Origin: Mycolicibacterium fluoranthenivorans
Lineage (GTDB): Bacteria > Actinomycetota > Actinomycetes > Mycobacteriales > Mycobacteriaceae
Length of the DNA: 64,000 bases
Direction: 5' to 3'
Assembly: GCF_011758805.1 (NCBI RefSeq)
Contig: NZ_JAANOW010000002.1
Location: 930,001 to 994,000 of the forward strand
Shown here: positions 60,843 to 64,000 of the stretch, one piece after another
Position numbering within the stretch: position 1 is the first letter of the stretch
Layout: every line of letters begins with the position of its first letter
Notes under the pieces: generated by a model
What the model was told of the DNA's origin: nothing
Databases searched by the model: none
What the model saw: the letters and a program-made list of their open reading frames with translations, nothing else
Program-made: the position numbers and the translations under genes

Positions 60843-62034
60843 CGGAATCGCAGGCAAGGTCGCGGTCGTGTCCATGGGCTGCAGCAAGTTCGGCGAACGC
60901 TGGGACGCCTCCACCGATGACCTCATCCTCGAGGCCTACCAGGAATGCCTTGCCGGTGTGCCCCAGGTCGGTCGCGCGGATGTGGACGCCTACTGGCTCG
61001 GCACGTTGAGCTCGGGCCTGGGCGGTCTGACCCTGAGCCGCGCGATCGGTAGCGACGACAAACCGGTCACCCGTGTCGAGAACTTCTGTGCCACCGGTTC
61101 GGAGGCATTCCGCAATGCGTGCTACGCCGTCGCCGCGGGCGCCTACGACATCGTGATGGCAGTGGGTGTGGAGAAGCTCAAGGACTCGGGCTATTCGGGG
61201 CTGTTACGTCAGGACCCGCCGGGCGACGGTACCGCGCCGGAGATCTCGATGACCGCGCCGGCCGCTTTCTCGTTGCTCGATCCCGCCTACTGCGACCGTT
61301 TCGGCGTGCATCCCGACGAGATGCGGGCCGCGATGACACACGTCGCGTGGAAGAACCACGACAACGGCACGCGAAACCCGAAGGCGCAGTTCCGTTCCCC
61401 GGTGGCCCGCGAGACCATCGACGGTGCCCCGAAGGTGGCCGGCCGCCTCGGGGTGTTCGACTGCTCCGGTGTGTCCGACGGTGCGGCCTGCGCCCTGATC
61501 GTCTCCGCCGAGCGGGCACACGAGTTCACCGACACACCCATGTACGTCGAGGCGCTGTCGCTGATCGCGGGATCGACGCGTGGATCGATGGACTCGGCGT
61601 ATGACTACACGACATTTCCCGAGGTGGTGAAGGCGGCCAAAGATGCCTACGCCCAGGCGGGAATCGAGCGGCCGGCCGAGCAGCTGTCGCTGGCCGAGGT
61701 GCACGACTGCTTCACACCGACCGAGATCGTGTTGATGGAGGACCTGGGGTTCTCCGACACCGGGCAGGCCTGGAAGGACGTGCTGGCGGGCGAATTCGAC
61801 GCGGGCGGACGGCTGCCGGTCAATCCCGACGGCGGGTTGAAGTCGTTCGGTCACCCGGTGGGCGCCAGTGGATTGCGCATGCTCTACGAGGCGTGGCTGC
61901 AATTCCGTGGGCAAGCCGGCGAACGACAGCTGGCCGATCCGCACACCGCGCTGACGCACAATCTCGGTGGGCGGCCCGGTGGGTGCGTGTCGTTCGTATC
62001 GGTGGTGTCACGGGAGCCGCGCCGGCTCCAGTAG
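60832..62034 (+). CDS. SCP-x/lipid-transfer-type thiolase
   Basis: The 400-residue protein has a nucleophile region VENFCATGSEAF (C86), a full GHPVGASG loop and a final GGCVSF, so thiolytic activity is plausible. It belongs to the SCP2-thiolase group that often works with DUF35 proteins. The GTG at 60832 lies 11 bp inside the DUF35 fusion gene, consistent with a complex of the two products. Confidence 0.9.
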   Translation: MPSNGIAGKVAVVSMGCSKFGERWDASTDDLILEAYQECLAGVPQVGRADVDAYWLGTLSSGLGGLTLSRAIGSDDKPVTRVENFCATGSEAFRNACYAVAAGAYDIVMAVGVEKLKDSGYSGLLRQDPPGDGTAPEISMTAPAAFSLLDPAYCDRFGVHPDEMRAAMTHVAWKNHDNGTRNPKAQFRSPVARETIDGAPKVAGRLGVFDCSGVSDGAACALIVSAERAHEFTDTPMYVEALSLIAGSTRGSMDSAYDYTTFPEVVKAAKDAYAQAGIERPAEQLSLAEVHDCFTPTEIVLMEDLGFSDTGQAWKDVLAGEFDAGGRLPVNPDGGLKSFGHPVGASGLRMLYEAWLQFRGQAGERQLADPHTALTHNLGGRPGGCVSFVSVVSREPRRLQ

Positions 62035-62073
62035 GGGGCGGCGCGCTGCGACTGCCTTGACGCGAGACTTTTT

Positions 62074-62089
62074 TCTAACCTAGATTCAA
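62074..62089. promoter_or_regulatory. Shared 16-bp element before the MFE-2-type SDR
   Basis: TCTAACCTAGATTCAA overlaps a -10 TAGATT (62081-62086) that has a -35 TTGACG (62057-62062) 18 bp upstream. The predicted leader to the GTG at 62120 is about 27 nt and has a GGAGGAG ribosome site. It is the best-formed copy of the element in the window. Confidence 0.65.
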
Positions 62090-62119
62090 TCGCAAAGCAC
62101 AGTTAACGGAGGAGTTCAA

Positions 62120-62980
62120 GTGTCGGGTGTTCAAGACAAGGTTGTCGTTGTCACGGGTGCGGGAAACGGCTTGGGGCGCTCGTACGCCCGGTTCCTGGCG
62201 GCCAACGGCGCACTCGTCGTCGTCAATGACCTCGGTGGCGCTCGGGACGGCTCCGGCGCGGGAACCCAGGCCGCCGACACCGTGGTCGAGGAGATCCGCA
62301 GCGCCGGCGGAAAGGCAGTGGCGAGCTACGATTCCGTGGCCGATGAAAGTGGTGCGGCGGCGATCATCGACACCGCGCTCAACGAGTTCGGCGCGGTGCA
62401 CGGCGTGGTGAGCAACGCCGGCATCCTGCGCGATGGCGCCTTCCACAAGATGACGGCAGACAGCTGGGACGCCGTGCAGAAGGTGCACCTCTACGGTGGT
62501 TTCAACGTGATCCGTGCCGCGTGGCCGCACTTCCGCGAGCAGAAGTTCGGCCGGATCGTCGTCGCGACCTCCACCAGCGGCCTGTACGGCAACTTCGGCC
62601 AGGCGAACTACGCGGCCGCCAAGGCCGGTCTGGTCGGTCTGATCAACACGTTGGCGATCGAAGGCGCGAAGTACTCCATCACCGCGAACGCCATTGCGCC
62701 CATGGCGGCGACCCGGATGACTGCCGACATCGCCCCGCAGGAGTTGTTGGACAAGCTGAATCCCGAACTCGTCGCTCCGGCGGTCGGCTATCTGGTCTCT
62801 GCCGAGAACGAGGACACCGCATCGGTGTTCGTCGTCGGCGGAGGCCTGGTGCAGCGCGTGGCGCAGTTCCAGAACGACGGCGTCACCTTCACCGCCCAGC
62901 CCAGCCTGGCGGAGATCACGGCGAAGTGGTCGCAGATCAGCGACATGTCCGACGCCAAGCTCGGCAGCAACCCCGTCTGA
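62120..62980 (+). CDS. SDR-family hydroxyacyl-CoA dehydrogenase (MFE-2 type)
   Basis: The 286-residue protein has TGAGNGLGRSYARFLAANGALVVVNDLGG, the extended cofactor region typical of peroxisomal multifunctional enzyme 2 dehydrogenases. It also has SNAGILRDGAFHKM, the Ser in VATSTSG and YAAAKAG. It likely oxidises a 3-hydroxyacyl-CoA. A GGAGGAG site precedes the GTG. Confidence 0.94.
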   Translation: MSGVQDKVVVVTGAGNGLGRSYARFLAANGALVVVNDLGGARDGSGAGTQAADTVVEEIRSAGGKAVASYDSVADESGAAAIIDTALNEFGAVHGVVSNAGILRDGAFHKMTADSWDAVQKVHLYGGFNVIRAAWPHFREQKFGRIVVATSTSGLYGNFGQANYAAAKAGLVGLINTLAIEGAKYSITANAIAPMAATRMTADIAPQELLDKLNPELVAPAVGYLVSAENEDTASVFVVGGGLVQRVAQFQNDGVTFTAQPSLAEITAKWSQISDMSDAKLGSNPV

Positions 62981-62988
62981 GCGACACC

Positions 62989-64000
62989 ATGAGATCTGCG
63001 CCGGCGTACCGGGAGGGCGATCGCTCGGTGCCGCTCATCGACGATTCGGTGGGTGGGTTGCTCGCGGCGCGAGCCGCAGATCACCCGGACACCGAAGCCG
63101 TGATCGGCGTCCGGCACGGTACGGGTGATATCGAACGGCTCACGTACGCAGCCCTTTTCGGCGAAGCGTGTCGGGTGGCAGCGGCGCTGTCGACGTTGGT
63201 GGAGCCCGGCCAGTACGTCGCCTTGTGGGCCCCCAACCTCGTCGAGTGGACCGTGATCCAGTACGGCGCCGCACTGGCCGGGGCCGTACTGGTCGCACTC
63301 AACCCGGTGCTGCGCGACGACGAACTCGACTACGCGTTGCGGCACAGCCGTGCCCATGTGTTGCTGCACGCCGATGTCAGCCGCGGGTACGCGATGGGTG
63401 AAGTCGCAGAGCGCGTGTGCGCGGATATCCCTGGTCTGCGGCGAATCTCGCTGTCAGAACGTGAGGTGTGGCTGGCCCCGGCGGCAGCAGCCTCGGCACC
63501 CGAGATCAGTGCTGACTCGCCGGTCATGCTGCAGTACACCTCGGGTACCACCGGTCGCCCCAAGGGTGTGCTGTTGACCCACCGGGCCCTGGTCAACGTG
63601 GCCAAACTGACGATGGAAGCCACGGGGGCACCCCCCAAGGCGCGGTGTTTCAATCCGTTGCCGTTGTTCCACACCGCGGGGTGTGTCATCGCCACCCTGG
63701 GGCCGCTCTGGTTGGCGGGCACCTCGGTATTGTGCGAGCGTTTCGCCGCGGACGAGGCGCTGGAAGCGATACGCCGGGAGAACGTCTCGGTGCTGTTCTA
63801 CGTCCCGACGGTGCTGCACGCCCTGTTGCGGCGCCAGCGTGAGATCGATATGCCCGCAACGCAGTTGAGTGTCATCATGGGTGGGGCCTCGAATGTCGCC
63901 GCCGATCTGATCGACGGTGCGGCCTCGGTCTTCGGGGCGCACGTGTACAACCTGTTCGGCCAGACCGAGCTGGCGCCGGTGCTGTCGCTCACCCGTCCGG
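62989..64000 (+). CDS. AMP-dependent acyl-CoA synthetase/ligase (partial, runs off the window)
   Basis: The visible 337 residues are the N-terminal domain of the ANL superfamily. The P-loop YTSGTTGRPKGV is at about residue 185 and the later FGQTE motif at about 325. It would activate a carboxylic acid to its CoA thioester, the entry step for the surrounding pathway. It begins 8 bp after the SDR stop and is probably co-transcribed. The C-terminal domain lies outside the window. Confidence 0.93.
   Translation, partial: MRSAPAYREGDRSVPLIDDSVGGLLAARAADHPDTEAVIGVRHGTGDIERLTYAALFGEACRVAAALSTLVEPGQYVALWAPNLVEWTVIQYGAALAGAVLVALNPVLRDDELDYALRHSRAHVLLHADVSRGYAMGEVAERVCADIPGLRRISLSEREVWLAPAAAASAPEISADSPVMLQYTSGTTGRPKGVLLTHRALVNVAKLTMEATGAPPKARCFNPLPLFHTAGCVIATLGPLWLAGTSVLCERFAADEALEAIRRENVSVLFYVPTVLHALLRRQREIDMPATQLSVIMGGASNVAADLIDGAASVFGAHVYNLFGQTELAPVLSLTRP

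Noticed and set aside
1..64000. CRISPR arrays, insertion sequences, prophage or integrase genes
   Set aside because: No regularly spaced repeats, transposase or integrase motifs, or attachment-site duplications were seen.

Overview
The window reads as a chromosomal segment of a fast-growing mycobacterium (Mycolicibacterium type). It is GC-rich. It carries the conserved mycobacterial backbone order pdtaR, Rv1627c-like thiolase, Rv1628c-like DUF35, polA, rpsA, coaE, DUF402, uvrB and the Rv1634-type MFS gene. It also has a complete actinobacterial mce operon, the Ala-rich lipobox proteins usual in this group, and several promoters that place the start codon at or next to the predicted transcript start (leaderless genes). 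The species cannot be fixed from the sequence.

Layout. 1-2.9 kb: the tail of one secreted protein, then a complete GH39/PslG-like glycosyl hydrolase with a Thr/Glu/Lys-rich tail. Both genes end in the same residues and the same type of hairpin, so this looks like a tandem duplication. 2.9-9.1 kb: a Leu(CAA) tRNA, pdtaR, and a full branched-chain amino acid ABC transporter with an attenuator-like hairpin after the binding-protein gene. 9.1-13.9 kb: a Gly/Pro-rich exported protein, a two-component cluster (NarL-type regulator, receiver-only protein, DesK-type kinase) and a shortened cyclase/NB-ARC protein. 13.9-19.1 kb: DUF167, a thiolase-fold/DUF35 pair behind a KstR-type operator, and a hydrolase/flavin monooxygenase pair divergent from a LysR gene. 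19.1-32.6 kb: polA, prsW-like protease, rpsA, a Zur-box-preceded AztD-like zinc chaperone, coaE-grpB fusion, DUF402, uvrB behind a PafBC-type DNA-damage promoter, an MFS pump behind a MerR-type promoter, and mgtC. 32.7-37.6 kb: DUF899, a CtpF-like P-type ATPase, a CsbD stress protein behind a SigF-like promoter, and a secreted protein.

37.7-64 kb is the most distinctive part. A TetR regulator and an acyl-CoA dehydrogenase share a palindromic operator. They are followed by a MaoC hydratase, an NTF2-like protein, a ten-gene mce transporter operon, an SDR, and then a long operon. That operon holds an SDR, three crotonases (two with a PaaG-like Asp instead of the hydratase Glu pair), a two-subunit Rieske ring-hydroxylating oxygenase, an 84-residue unknown, a thiolase, an HMG-CoA-synthase-like/DUF35 fusion with Asp in place of the catalytic Cys, and a second thiolase. 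An MFE-2-type SDR and an acyl-CoA ligase cut by the window edge follow. A 16-bp element (consensus TCTAAYCTAGATTNAA) recurs at the promoters of the MaoC gene, the mce operon (weaker), the divergent SDR pair and the last SDR.

My interpretation (inference) is one co-regulated system: Mce import of a hydrophobic, probably ring-containing acid, CoA activation, beta-oxidation steps, and a Rieske oxygenase that may act on a CoA thioester or its precursor. The substrate is unknown. Many regulatory calls rest on motif matches read by eye.
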